DNA from: an uncultured Candidatus Udaeobacter sp.
GTDB lineage: Bacteria > Verrucomicrobiota > Verrucomicrobiia > Chthoniobacterales > UBA10450
Assembly (NCBI GenBank): GCA_955652715.1
Contig: CATPBS010000192.1
Span: forward strand, 1-7,214
Reading direction: 5' to 3'
Length of the DNA: 7,214 nt
Shown piece by piece: positions 1 to 6,573 of this stretch; position 1 is the stretch's first letter, and each line of letters starts with the position of its first letter. Under the pieces are notes generated by a model, which saw nothing but the letters and a program-made list of their open reading frames with translations, was not told the DNA's origin and searched no databases. Made by a program: the position numbers and the translations under genes.

Positions 1-217
1 CATCCAGTCCCGGCCTAACGAACAAATGATATGTGTTTCCGAGAACAATTTGCGCTTCCAACTCGCGCAGTTCTCGCGGGCTGACACCCTTCACAGAACC
101 TTGCGTTCCCACTGGGATAAACGCCGGCGTATCCACAACGCCATGCGCAGTCGTTAGGCGCCCGCGTCTGGCTTTCGAATCTCGATCGATCGTCGAAACT
201 TCAAAGTTTTTCTGCAT
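1..217 (-). CDS. tgt: Queuine tRNA-ribosyltransferase, N-terminal part (cut by window edge)
   Basis: Tgt exchanges guanine-34 for preQ1 (bacteria) in the anticodon of tRNAs for Asp, Asn, His and Tyr, the base-exchange step of queuosine synthesis in the cytoplasm. Reading the - strand from the ATG at 217-215 gives 72 codons without a stop. They match the family N-terminus: [17 protein letters not shown] (about residues 18-33), [10 protein letters not shown] (35-44) and the highly conserved LGNTYHL (59-65) followed by RPG (68-70). The catalytic aspartates and the zinc-binding cysteines lie further downstream, outside the window, so activity cannot be judged. The start fits the family because little normally precedes this region. 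An AGGA about 13 nt upstream of the ATG is a weakly placed ribosome binding site and falls inside a repeat. The gene is divergent from the ribosomal operon. The family call is very secure; the exact start is likely. Confidence 0.93.
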   Translation of the reverse strand, partial: MQKNFEVSTIDRDSKARRGRLTTAHGVVDTPAFIPVGTQGSVKGVSPRELRELEAQIVLGNTYHLFVRPGLD

Positions 218-226
218 CCGAACTGC

Positions 227-254
227 AGATTCCTCGACTTCGCTTGGAATGACA
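227..254 (+). repeat. Half-copy of a dispersed intergenic repeat
   Basis: The stretch begins AGATTCCTCGACTTCGCT and ends GGAATGACA. It resembles the right arm of the inverted repeat at 5616-5641 (AGGTTTCTCGCTTTGTTC, then GGAATCAC) with one 1-nt indel and a handful of substitutions. From memory, sequences of the form 'TTCCTCG...CGGAATGACA' recur in intergenic DNA of several soil phyla; I could not check copy number. Here it sits in the upstream region of tgt, so on the - strand it would lie in the tgt leader. Confidence 0.6.
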
Positions 255-263
255 AACGCAGTG

Positions 264-304
264 TAAAATATTTTCTTTGCGAGACGGTATTTTCCCTCTA
301 TATT
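264..304 (+). promoter_or_regulatory. Predicted promoter of the str-S10 operon
   Basis: A -35 TTGCGA (277-282; 4/6 to TTGACA) and a -10 TATATT (299-304; 5/6 to TATAAT) are separated by 16 nt. An AT-only tract (264-274, containing the palindrome AAAATATTTT) lies directly upstream, where an UP element would contact the RNA polymerase alpha subunits. The expected start site is about 311, which makes the discriminator CGCGCC (305-310). Such GC-rich discriminators are typical of rRNA and ribosomal-protein promoters repressed by ppGpp. The motifs are visible; their use is inferred. Confidence 0.55.
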
Positions 305-313
305 CGCGCCTTA

Positions 314-364
314 CCGCATCAGGCGCGTATGAGGGTTTGTTGCGCGGCCTGAGCGGGTTTTTTT
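314..364 (+). terminator. Intrinsic-terminator-like hairpin in the rpsL leader (possible attenuator)
   Basis: CCGC (314-317), TCAGG (319-323) and CGCG (324-327) pair with CGCG (343-346), CCTGA (348-352) and GCGG (353-356). This gives 13 base pairs interrupted only by single-nt bulges A318 and G347, with a 15-nt loop. One G and then seven T (358-364) follow, the layout of a rho-independent terminator. No + strand gene lies upstream for it to end, and it sits between the predicted promoter and rpsL, so premature termination of the operon transcript is the natural reading. A competing hairpin, CGCGCCT (305-311) with AGGCGCG (321-327), exists but would need a transcript that starts upstream of 305. 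Confidence 0.6.
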
Positions 365-401
365 GTCGCCCAGAGCACGACGTTTGTGGCGGCGCTTTTT
401 T
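365..401 (+). terminator. Weaker second hairpin plus T-run before rpsL
   Basis: GTCGCC (365-370) can pair with GGCGGC (388-393) through six pairs, one of them G-U. Two bases later comes a run of six T (396-401). The 17-nt loop and short stem make this a much poorer terminator than the hairpin just upstream. It may be chance, or part of the same leader switch. It ends only a few nucleotides before the rpsL ribosome binding site. Confidence 0.25.
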
Positions 402-414
402 GTTAGGTTCGAAA

Positions 415-849
415 ATGCCCACGATTAATCAATTGATTCGAAAAGGACGCCGGAAGGTGTCGGTGAAATCGAAATCACCGGCCCTCGCGCGTTGTCCGCA
501 GCGGCGCGGTGTGTGCGTGCAAGTGATGACGCGCACGCCGAAGAAGCCGAACTCCGCCTTGCGCAAGGTGGCGAAAGTGCGGTTGACGAATGGCCAGGAA
601 GTGATTGCCTACATTCCGGGCGAGGGGCATAATTTACAGGAGCACTCGATCGTGCTTGTGCGCGGCGGCCGCGTGAAGGATTTGCCGGGCGTGCGCTATC
701 ACATTGTGCGTGGCACGCTGGACGCGCTCGGTATCGACGGACGCCGTCGCGGTCGCTCGAAGTATGGAGCGAAGCGGCCAAAGGGTGGCGCGGCGAGGGA
801 AGCTGCACCGAAAGCAGCAGCGAAGGAAAGCGCAGCCGAAAAGAAGTAA
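415..849 (+). CDS. rpsL: 30S ribosomal protein S12
   Basis: S12 lies at the decoding centre of the 30S subunit and helps control accuracy. The reading frame is open further upstream, but family similarity begins at [11 protein letters not shown], and TAGG (404-407) lies 7 nt before this ATG, so 415 is chosen. The 144-aa product contains [11 protein letters not shown] (41-51), [10 protein letters not shown] (69-78) and [14 protein letters not shown] (83-96). Lys43 and Lys88, the classic positions altered in streptomycin resistance, are wild type. Asp89, the residue methylthiolated by RimO in E. coli, is present. The protein runs about 20 residues past the usual end near KRPK, with an Ala/Lys/Glu-rich tail. 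It is the first gene of the operon, and rpsG follows after 18 nt. Confidence 0.98.
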   Translation: MPTINQLIRKGRRKVSVKSKSPALARCPQRRGVCVQVMTRTPKKPNSALRKVAKVRLTNGQEVIAYIPGEGHNLQEHSIVLVRGGRVKDLPGVRYHIVRGTLDALGIDGRRRGRSKYGAKRPKGGAAREAAPKAAAKESAAEKK

Positions 850-867
850 TTTTGGATAGGATCAACA

Positions 868-1341
868 ATGTCGCGACGGAGGAGAGTTTACAAAAAGGAA
901 GAGCGCGTGGATTCGCGATATGGGAGTCCGGCAGTGGCGCGGCTTATCAGTACTGTGATGAAGCGCGGCAAGAAATCGCTTGCGGAACGAATCGTGTACG
1001 CCGCGATCGACAAATCGCGCGAAGGTTCTGATTCAGTCGATCCGCTGGAAGTAGTAAACAAGGCGGTCGAAAATGTTCGTCCGCGGCTGGAAGTAAAATC
1101 GCGCCGAGTCGGTGGAGCAACCTATCAAGTGCCCATGGAAGTAACGCCTGCGCGTCAAATTTCCCTCGCGACTCGCTGGATCGTTCAATACGCGGACAAT
1201 CGTAAAGGAGTGCGAATGACGGACGCGCTCGCGCAGGAAATCAAAGACGCGGCCGCCGGTCAGGGCAATGCGATCAAGAAACGCGAAGACACACACAAGA
1301 TGGCGCAAGCGAACCGCGCGTTTGCGCATTTCAGGTGGTAA
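868..1341 (+). CDS. rpsG: 30S ribosomal protein S7
   Basis: S7 is the primary assembly protein that nucleates the head of the 30S subunit on the 3' domain of 16S rRNA, and it contacts tRNA near the E site. The 157 residues match the normal length. The family core [20 protein letters not shown] lies at about 70-89, and the terminus [21 protein letters not shown] at 137-157 is typical. TAGGA lies about 7 nt before the ATG. The rpsL-rpsG gap of 18 nt is too short for the structured autoregulatory site that S7 binds in the longer E. coli spacer, so any feedback here would need another site. The stop is 5 nt before fusA, which suggests coupled translation. Confidence 0.98.
   Translation: MSRRRRVYKKEERVDSRYGSPAVARLISTVMKRGKKSLAERIVYAAIDKSREGSDSVDPLEVVNKAVENVRPRLEVKSRRVGGATYQVPMEVTPARQISLATRWIVQYADNRKGVRMTDALAQEIKDAAAGQGNAIKKREDTHKMAQANRAFAHFRW
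1333..1338 (+). promoter_or_regulatory. Ribosome binding site that fixes the fusA start
   Basis: AGGTGG lies inside the last codons of rpsG, 8 nt before the ATG at 1347. It supports 1347 over the in-frame GTG at 1335, which overlaps the motif itself, and over the later ATG at 1362, which is too far away. Confidence 0.6.
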
Positions 1342-1346
1342 CGATT

Positions 1347-3527
1347 ATGGCGACGGCAACAATGGAACAGAAAAAGGCTCGGGCAAAAAATCCAAACTCG
1401 CCCAATCGGAAGTTCCCGCTCGAGCGGACGCGGAACATCGGGATCGCCGCGCACATCGATGCCGGCAAAACGACGCTGACCGAACGCGTACTGTTTTACA
1501 CCGGCATGATTCACAAGATCGGCGAAGTGCACGAAGGCACGACCGTGACAGACTGGATGGAGCAGGAGCGCGAGCGCGGCATCACCATCACGTCGGCGGC
1601 GACGACCTGCGCGTGGACGCAACGCCAGGAACCCGGGGTTTATAAAATTTTCGAGGGCATCAAGCAGCGCATCAACATCATTGATACACCGGGTCACGTC
1701 GATTTCACCGCGGAAGTGGAGCGGTCGTTGCGCGTTCTTGATGGCGCGATAGCAGTCTTCGACGCTGTGGCCGGCGTGCAGCCGCAATCGGAAACGGTTT
1801 GGCGGCAGGCGACGAAATACAATGTCCCGTGCATCGCGTTCATCAACAAAATGGATCGCGTCGGTGCCGACTTTAAGATGTCGATCGATAGCATGCGCCA
1901 AAAACTGGGCGCAAACGCCTGGCCGGTTTTGCTTCCGCTCGGCAAGGAAGATCAGTTCAAAGGCCAGATCGACGTCATTAATAGGAGGACGGTCATTTAT
2001 TCGGACAGCGATGAGCTTGGATCGACGTATGAATTGACTGATGTCCCCAAGGAGTATGTCGATCTTGTGGACAAGGCGTACAACGATCTGGTCGAACAAA
2101 TTTCAAATCTTGACGACGAAGTTGCAGAGGCTGTTCTCGAGGAAAAGCTGGTCACGCCCGAGTTGCTGAAAGCGGGCATTCGGCGCCAAACCATCGCTAA
2201 CAAGTTTGTGCCGGTCGTTGCCGGCTCGGCACTCAAGAATAAAGGCGTGCAGTACCTGGTCGATGCCGTGGTCGATTATCTGCCTAGCCCGCTCGATATC
2301 CCGCCGGCCAAAGGCATGGAGCCCGACACGCACGAACCGATGGAGGCGCCGACCGACGACAACGCGCCATTCTGTTCTCTCGCATTCAAATTGTGGAGCG
2401 ATCCATTTGTCGGCAAGCTTGTTTTCTTCCGCGTTTATTCCGGCACGCTCAGCAAAGGCGACACAGTTTACAATCCGCGTACGAACAAGCGCGAACGCAT
2501 TTCGCGCCTGATCCAAATCCAGGCGGACAAACGCGAGGACATCGAAACGTGTTACTCGGGCGATATCGCGGCCATCGTTGGAATTAAAAACATCACCACG
2601 GGCGACACGTTGTGCGACGAGGACCATCCGATCCTTCTCGAACCGCCGTCTTTTCCCGATCCCGTCATTTCAATGGCGATTGAGCCAAAGACGAAATTGG
2701 ATCAGGAAAAAATGGCGACTGCGCTGCAGCGACTCGCTGAAGAGGATCCGACCTTCCGCGTTTACACGCATGAAGACACCGGCCAGACGATCATCGCAGG
2801 GATGGGCGAGCTGCATTTGGAAATCATTCGCGACCGGATGTTCCGCGAATTCAAAGTGGATGCCAATGCGGGCAAGCCGCAAATCGCGTACCGCGAAACG
2901 ATCACCACGAACGCGCACGGCGTCGGAAAGTTGATCAAACAATCAGGCGGTCGTGGCCAGTATGGACACGTGGAAGTGGATGTGCGTCCAGCCGAGCGCA
3001 GCAAGGGTCTGGTGATTGAGAACAAGATTGTCGGTGGCATCATTCCCCGCGAATACATTCCGGCGGTCAAAAAGGGTATCCAAGAAGCTGTGCTCAATGG
3101 CGTCCTCGGCGGCTATCCTGTTGTCGATGTAGAAGTCGATATCGTTTACGGTTCATTCCACGAAGTTGATTCCAGCGAGCTGGCGTTCAAAATGGCGGCG
3201 ATCTTTGCGATGAAGGATGGCTTCAGGCAGGGCAAGCCAATCTTGCTTGAGCCGATCATGAAGGTCGAAAACATCACGCCGGAGGAATTTCAGGGCGACA
3301 TTTGTGGCGACCTGAGCCGGCGACGGGGCAGCATTAACAACATCGAAACACGCGGCAACCTCGCTATTATTCATGCCGAGGTTCCGCTCGCCGAGTTGTT
3401 CGGGTATGCGACTGCCATTCGTTCGCTTTCGAAGGGACGCTCCAGTTATTCGATGGAACCCTCCCATTTCCAACCGGTGCCGGCCAACCTTGTTCCGGCC
3501 ATTCTCGATCAGAAAGAGGCCAAATGA
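1347..3527 (+). CDS. fusA: Translation elongation factor G
   Basis: EF-G is the GTPase that moves tRNA and mRNA through the ribosome and, with RRF, recycles ribosomes. The 726-aa product shows all G motifs: AHIDAGKT (35-42, P-loop), [10 protein letters not shown] (78-87, switch I), DTPGH (113-117) and NKMD (167-170), with [10 protein letters not shown] serving as the G5 region near 300. Domain II follows, then domain III/IV motifs including [12 protein letters not shown], the domain IV segment [24 protein letters not shown], and the domain V run GDLSRRRG to [15 protein letters not shown]. There is an N-terminal extension of roughly 20 residues. The stretch between switch I and DTPGH is about 7 residues longer than in E. 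coli. The stop overlaps the rpsJ start (ATGA). No tuf gene follows, unlike in the E. coli str operon. Confidence 0.98.
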   Translation: MATATMEQKKARAKNPNSPNRKFPLERTRNIGIAAHIDAGKTTLTERVLFYTGMIHKIGEVHEGTTVTDWMEQERERGITITSAATTCAWTQRQEPGVYKIFEGIKQRINIIDTPGHVDFTAEVERSLRVLDGAIAVFDAVAGVQPQSETVWRQATKYNVPCIAFINKMDRVGADFKMSIDSMRQKLGANAWPVLLPLGKEDQFKGQIDVINRRTVIYSDSDELGSTYELTDVPKEYVDLVDKAYNDLVEQISNLDDEVAEAVLEEKLVTPELLKAGIRRQTIANKFVPVVAGSALKNKGVQYLVDAVVDYLPSPLDIPPAKGMEPDTHEPMEAPTDDNAPFCSLAFKLWSDPFVGKLVFFRVYSGTLSKGDTVYNPRTNKRERISRLIQIQADKREDIETCYSGDIAAIVGIKNITTGDTLCDEDHPILLEPPSFPDPVISMAIEPKTKLDQEKMATALQRLAEEDPTFRVYTHEDTGQTIIAGMGELHLEIIRDRMFREFKVDANAGKPQIAYRETITTNAHGVGKLIKQSGGRGQYGHVEVDVRPAERSKGLVIENKIVGGIIPREYIPAVKKGIQEAVLNGVLGGYPVVDVEVDIVYGSFHEVDSSELAFKMAAIFAMKDGFRQGKPILLEPIMKVENITPEEFQGDICGDLSRRRGSINNIETRGNLAIIHAEVPLAELFGYATAIRSLSKGRSSYSMEPSHFQPVPANLVPAILDQKEAK

Positions 3528-3835
3528 GCAATGGTCAGCGCATTCGGATTCGCTTGAAGGCCTTCGATCACCGCATGCTGGATCAATCCGCCGTGGAGAT
3601 TGTGGAGACTGCGAAGCGTACCGGGGCGCGCGTAGCCGGGCCGATTCCGCTGCCGACATTGATCGAGAAATTCACCGTGAATCTCTCCCCACACGTCGAT
3701 AAAAAGTCGATGGATCAATTTGAAATTCGCACCCACAAGCGGCTGCTGGACATCATCGAGCCGACGGCGAAGACAGTGGATGAACTAAAGAAACTGAATT
3801 TGCCTGCGGGCGTTGACATTACCATTAAGATTTAA
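3524..3835 (+). CDS. rpsJ: 30S ribosomal protein S10 (NusE)
   Basis: S10 is a 30S head protein that also acts as NusE, pairing with NusB in transcription antitermination of rRNA operons. The 103-aa product is full length and strongly conserved: [21 protein letters not shown] (from residue 5), [18 protein letters not shown] (28-45) and the [19 protein letters not shown] region (55-73). The ATG overlaps the fusA stop as ATGA, with GAGG 4 nt upstream, so translation is probably coupled to fusA. This overlap removes any room for the long S10 leader through which L4 regulates the operon in gammaproteobacteria. It joins the str and S10 gene groups into one transcription unit. Confidence 0.98.
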   Translation: MSNGQRIRIRLKAFDHRMLDQSAVEIVETAKRTGARVAGPIPLPTLIEKFTVNLSPHVDKKSMDQFEIRTHKRLLDIIEPTAKTVDELKKLNLPAGVDITIKI

Positions 3836-3847
3836 GCGGAGGCGCTT
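3834..3847 (+). promoter_or_regulatory. Small hairpin with GGAGG in its loop, rpsJ-rplC gap
   Basis: AAGCG (3834-3838) pairs with CGCTT (3843-3847) around a GAGG loop. The only strong Shine-Dalgarno-like motif ahead of rplC, GGAGG at 3838-3842, therefore lies in a stem-loop, 30 nt from the rplC ATG. That distance is too great for normal use. It may be a relic, or it may help ribosomes re-engage after rpsJ. Confidence 0.3.
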
Positions 3848-3872
3848 CTGAAAGATTTGCAATTGCACGGTC

Positions 3873-4583
3873 ATGAGCATCGGACTTCTTGGACAAAAAA
3901 TCGGTATGACCAGCGTTTACGACGCCAAGGGTCGATTGTGTCCAGTGACCGTGATAGCGGCGGGCGACAACGTTTTGCTACGCTGCCTGACCGAACAAAA
4001 CGAGGGATATTCAGCGGTGCAGGTTGGATTCGCCGCGCAAAAGGAATCGCGGGTTACCAAAGCGTTGCTTGGTGAGTTCAAGAAGGCCGGGGTCGAGCCG
4101 CAGAGATTTGTGCGCGAGTTTCGCCTGGCAAATGACCTTGCCGAAGGCGAAATCAATTTGAGCGTTACGCAGTTTCAGGCAGGCGACTATGTGGATGTGA
4201 TTGGCCGATCGAAAGGAAAAGGATTCCAGGGCGTAATGAAGAAACACAACTTCCATGGACAAGGCGCGGCACACGGTTCGAAAACGCACAGGCGCATCGG
4301 AGCCGTCGGCAATCGTTCCACGCCGGGGCGCATTTGGAAAAACATGGGAATGCCAGGTCACCTGGGCGATGAGCGCGTGACCGTGCAAAATCTTCAGGTC
4401 ATGCAGGTGCGCGAGAATGAGAAAATTATCCTGGTCAGCGGCGCCGTCCCGGGATCGAACGGCAGTTATGTCATCGTCAGGCCGGCAATCAAGAATCCGG
4501 GAGCGCGAATGGCCGACCATCAAGTGCACAGAAAAGCAGATCAAGCCACGGCCGTGAAAAAGCCGGCGATAAAGGTTCGATAA
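3873..4583 (+). CDS. rplC: 50S ribosomal protein L3
   Basis: L3 is an early assembly protein of the 50S subunit, and its long loop reaches towards the peptidyl transferase centre. The 236-aa product starts with the usual SIGLLGQKIGMTSVYD and carries the family signature GRSKGKGFQGVMKKHNF (111-127). The tip loop runs from HGSKTHRRIGAVGNRSTPGR (134-153) to MPGHLGDERVTVQ (160-172). At the position aligned to the PrmB-methylated Gln150 of E. coli there is Ser, so that modification should be absent. The product is about 27 residues longer than E. coli L3, mostly as a basic C-terminal tail. No clear Shine-Dalgarno lies within 15 nt of the ATG, yet no other in-frame ATG, GTG or TTG start is better. 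Confidence 0.97.
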   Translation: MSIGLLGQKIGMTSVYDAKGRLCPVTVIAAGDNVLLRCLTEQNEGYSAVQVGFAAQKESRVTKALLGEFKKAGVEPQRFVREFRLANDLAEGEINLSVTQFQAGDYVDVIGRSKGKGFQGVMKKHNFHGQGAAHGSKTHRRIGAVGNRSTPGRIWKNMGMPGHLGDERVTVQNLQVMQVRENEKIILVSGAVPGSNGSYVIVRPAIKNPGARMADHQVHRKADQATAVKKPAIKVR

Positions 4584-4586
4584 GAA

Positions 4587-5222
4587 ATGAGTGCGAAGGT
4601 TTTGACTGAATCGGCAGCAAAGGAAGCAAGAATCGACATGATCGAAGACGGACATGGTACGCAAGCCGTCCACGACGTGGTCGTTGCCATCCGCGCGGCG
4701 CGTCGTTCCGGGTCGGCTAACACTAAGACTAAAGCGGAAGTGGACCTTTCCGGTGCAAAGCCGTGGCGGCAGAAGGGAACCGGCCGCGCCCGCGCCGGTT
4801 ACAAATCGTCGCCGATCTGGCGCGGCGGTGGCGTCGTTTTTGGGCCAAAGCCGCGCGATTATTCCAAGAAGACTTCAAAATCAGTTCGGCGCCTCGCGTT
4901 TCGAAAGGTGTTGAGCGAGCGGATCAGAGCAGGCGACGTATTAGCGATCGAAAAATTCGTGGTGTCGGAGCTGAAGACAAAGTCGTTTGCGGCGTTATTG
5001 AGAAAACAAACGGATGCCCGCAGAGTTTTGCTAATTTCGGATGCATTTGATGAAACGACGTTCAAATCGGGACGCAACGTTAAGCAAGTGACGCTTGCCA
5101 CCGCTTCCGATGTAAACACAGAACAACTGCTCGCCTTCGAGAAGATTCTCGTCACCCAGAACGCGTTGGAAAAATTAGCGGAGCGGACCCGGCCGCCACG
5201 CAGTCACGGAACTGCGGGATGA
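4587..5222 (+). CDS. rplD: 50S ribosomal protein L4
   Basis: L4 binds 23S rRNA domain I, and its extended loop lines the peptide exit tunnel beside L22. The 211-aa product has the diagnostic loop TKTKAEVDLSGAKPWRQKGT at about 46-65, continuing as GRARAG, then SPIWRGGGVVFGPKPRDYS (75-93). The globular C-terminal part includes the DVLAIEKF and ARRVLLISDAFDE stretches. The ATG is 3 nt after the rplC stop, and AAGG lies about 11 nt upstream. In E. coli L4 represses its own operon through the S10 leader. That leader is absent here, so such control is not expected in the same form. The basic tail RTRPPRSHGTAG appears lineage-specific. Confidence 0.97.
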   Translation: MSAKVLTESAAKEARIDMIEDGHGTQAVHDVVVAIRAARRSGSANTKTKAEVDLSGAKPWRQKGTGRARAGYKSSPIWRGGGVVFGPKPRDYSKKTSKSVRRLAFRKVLSERIRAGDVLAIEKFVVSELKTKSFAALLRKQTDARRVLLISDAFDETTFKSGRNVKQVTLATASDVNTEQLLAFEKILVTQNALEKLAERTRPPRSHGTAG

Positions 5223-5226
5223 TCCA

Positions 5227-5508
5227 ATGAACGAGCCGCACGAGATAATTCAGACCGCCTCGTTGACTGAGAAGTCAACCTTGATGAGCGAGAAGCAGAA
5301 CAAATATGTCTTTCGCGTCAGCCCGAAGGCGAACAAGGTTCAGATCAAAAACGCAATTGAACGCCTTTTTCAGAAGAGCGTCGTGGACGTGAACACCTGT
5401 AATTACACCGGCAAGGAGAGACGTGTGCGGGGACCCGTGGGACGGCGGCCGCGGTGGAAAAAAGCCATCGTGACGTTGAAGGAAGGCGATAAGATCGATT
5501 TGATATGA
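5227..5508 (+). CDS. rplW: 50S ribosomal protein L23
   Basis: L23 sits at the mouth of the peptide exit tunnel, where trigger factor and the signal recognition particle dock. The 93-aa product is a normal length. It shows the family features LTEKST (13-18), the [15 protein letters not shown] helix (34-48), the basic [16 protein letters not shown] loop (65-80) and the ending [11 protein letters not shown]. The ATG is 4 nt after the rplD stop, with GGGA about 7 nt upstream. This is the last gene of the tightly packed section; the next gene, rplB, is 142 nt away. Confidence 0.96.
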   Translation: MNEPHEIIQTASLTEKSTLMSEKQNKYVFRVSPKANKVQIKNAIERLFQKSVVDVNTCNYTGKERRVRGPVGRRPRWKKAIVTLKEGDKIDLI

Positions 5509-5534
5509 TCGTGCATCATTCAACCAACCACGCG

Positions 5535-5641
5535 GTCATCCTGAGCGGAGCGAAGGACCTCACCGATGTCTTTGGGTCACGCTGGGAGCCCCGTGTGTCG
5601 CAAACTGCGAATGTAAGGTTTCTCGCTTTGTTCGGAATCAC
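5535..5641 (+). repeat. Long imperfect inverted repeat between rplW and rplB
   Basis: The left arm (5535-5560, starting GTCATCCTGAGCGGAGCGAA) and the right arm (5616-5641, AGGTTTCTCGCTTTGTTC then GGAATCAC) can pair over 26 positions. I count 17 Watson-Crick pairs, 6 G-U pairs and 3 mismatches. The loop is 55 nt. The left arm matches a motif I recall as a common dispersed element in soil bacteria ('GTCATCCTGAGC...GAAGGA'), and the right arm is related to the half-copy at 227-254. The 142-nt gap holds no other gene. An rplB-proximal promoter here was not convincing. Confidence 0.65.
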
Positions 5642-5650
5642 GATTTAGTT

Positions 5651-6499
5651 ATGGCTTTAAAAGAATTTCGCCCGCTAACACCGACGCTCCGGTTCAAGTC
5701 GCTCCCCGGCTTCGATGAAATCACGAAGTGGCGCCCTGAAAGGAGCCTCATTGGGCCAAAGAAAAAGACCGGTGGTCGCAACAGCTATGGCCGGCTCACG
5801 TCAAGACACATCGGCGGTGGTCACAAACAAAAATATCGCAAGGTGGATTTTAAACGGCGCAAGCGCGGTGTCCCGGCAGAGGTTATCGGGATCGAGTACG
5901 ATCCGAACCGCTCCGCCCGCATTGCTCTCATCAAATATGCAGATGGCGAGCTGAGTTACATTCTTGCGCCAAACGGCCTTCGAGTCGGATCGACGGTCAT
6001 CGCCGGAGATAATGCTCCACCTGACCTGGGAAATGCTCTGCCGCTTCGCGTCATTCCCCTTGGCAGTAGCATTCACAATATTGAATTGAGTCCAGGCCGT
6101 GGCGGCCAGGTTGCGCGCAGCGCCGGGCAACAGGCGACATTAACCAATATCGAGGCGGGTTACGCCCTAGTGAAACTGCCTTCAGGCGAAATTCGACGGA
6201 TTCACGAAAACTGCTTCGCTACGGTTGGCCAAGTAGGAAACGTCGATCACATGAATGTTTCGAGCGGTAAAGCGGGACGCACTCGCTGGCAAGGGCGCCG
6301 GCCGCATGTGCGTGGCATGGTAATGAACCCGGTCGACCATCCGATGGGCGGCGGCCAGGGAAAATCAAAAGGCGGCGGCGGCCGTCATCATCCAGTCAGT
6401 CCATGGGGACAACTGGCCAAAGGATTTAAAACGCGCAGTAAACATAAACCGAGCGATCGTTTCATTTTGGAAAGGAGAAGGCCTAAGAAGAAGATGTGA
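5651..6499 (+). CDS. rplB: 50S ribosomal protein L2
   Basis: L2 is the conserved 23S rRNA-binding protein needed for subunit joining and peptidyl transferase activity. The 282-aa product has the usual opening [15 protein letters not shown], the [20 protein letters not shown] segment (41-60) followed by KYRKVDFKR, an OB-fold region around [12 protein letters not shown] (83-94), and the C-terminal core [19 protein letters not shown] (217-235). His230, equivalent to the functionally important His229 of E. coli, is kept, as is the preceding Asp. The next His of the E. coli HPH motif is Met here. The glycine-rich stretch [18 protein letters not shown] follows. The ribosome binding site is poor: the nearest GGA is about 14 nt from the ATG and lies inside the inverted repeat. 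Confidence 0.98.
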   Translation: MALKEFRPLTPTLRFKSLPGFDEITKWRPERSLIGPKKKTGGRNSYGRLTSRHIGGGHKQKYRKVDFKRRKRGVPAEVIGIEYDPNRSARIALIKYADGELSYILAPNGLRVGSTVIAGDNAPPDLGNALPLRVIPLGSSIHNIELSPGRGGQVARSAGQQATLTNIEAGYALVKLPSGEIRRIHENCFATVGQVGNVDHMNVSSGKAGRTRWQGRRPHVRGMVMNPVDHPMGGGQGKSKGGGGRHHPVSPWGQLAKGFKTRSKHKPSDRFILERRRPKKKM

Positions 6500-6558
6500 T
6501 GTTGTAGCCGCGCCCCGGCGGGCTGCGCAACGCGCCTCACACAGGCTCGGCTACAACA
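6500..6558 (+). repeat. Perfect 11-bp inverted repeat between rplB and rpsS
   Basis: TGTTGTAGCCG (6500-6510) is the exact reverse complement of CGGCTACAACA (6548-6558). The loop is 37 nt and GC-rich; within it GCC (6512-6514) and GGC (6544-6546) can add three more pairs past a mismatch. It starts one base after the rplB stop and takes up most of the 74-nt gap. There is no T-run after it, so it is not a classic terminator. It looks like a small palindromic repeat element; copy number elsewhere is unknown. Confidence 0.65.
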
Positions 6559-6573
6559 AACGGCTTGAATTTT

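Noticed and set aside
277..414. N-terminal extension of rpsL in the same frame
   Set aside because: These 46 codons cover the predicted -10 box and terminator hairpin and have no S12 similarity; the ATG at 415 has a ribosome binding site.
201..422. A 73-codon - strand frame including [11 protein letters not shown]
   Set aside because: It is translation of the dispersed repeat plus leader DNA; this kind of peptide commonly arises from that repeat, and the real - strand gene, tgt, uses another frame.
1260..2099. A 279-codon open frame on the - strand across rpsG and fusA
   Set aside because: It lies antisense to two clearly conserved genes, has no recognisable family, and long antisense frames are expected opposite GC-biased coding sequence.
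2103..2627. A 174-codon - strand frame inside fusA
   Set aside because: Antisense shadow of EF-G with no family features.
5509..5650. A separate promoter or small gene in the rplW-rplB gap
   Set aside because: No convincing -35/-10 pair and no coding frame were found; the gap is accounted for by the inverted repeat.
6500..6558. Transcription terminator after rplB
   Set aside because: The stem is followed by AACGGC without a T-run, and rpsS continues the operon.
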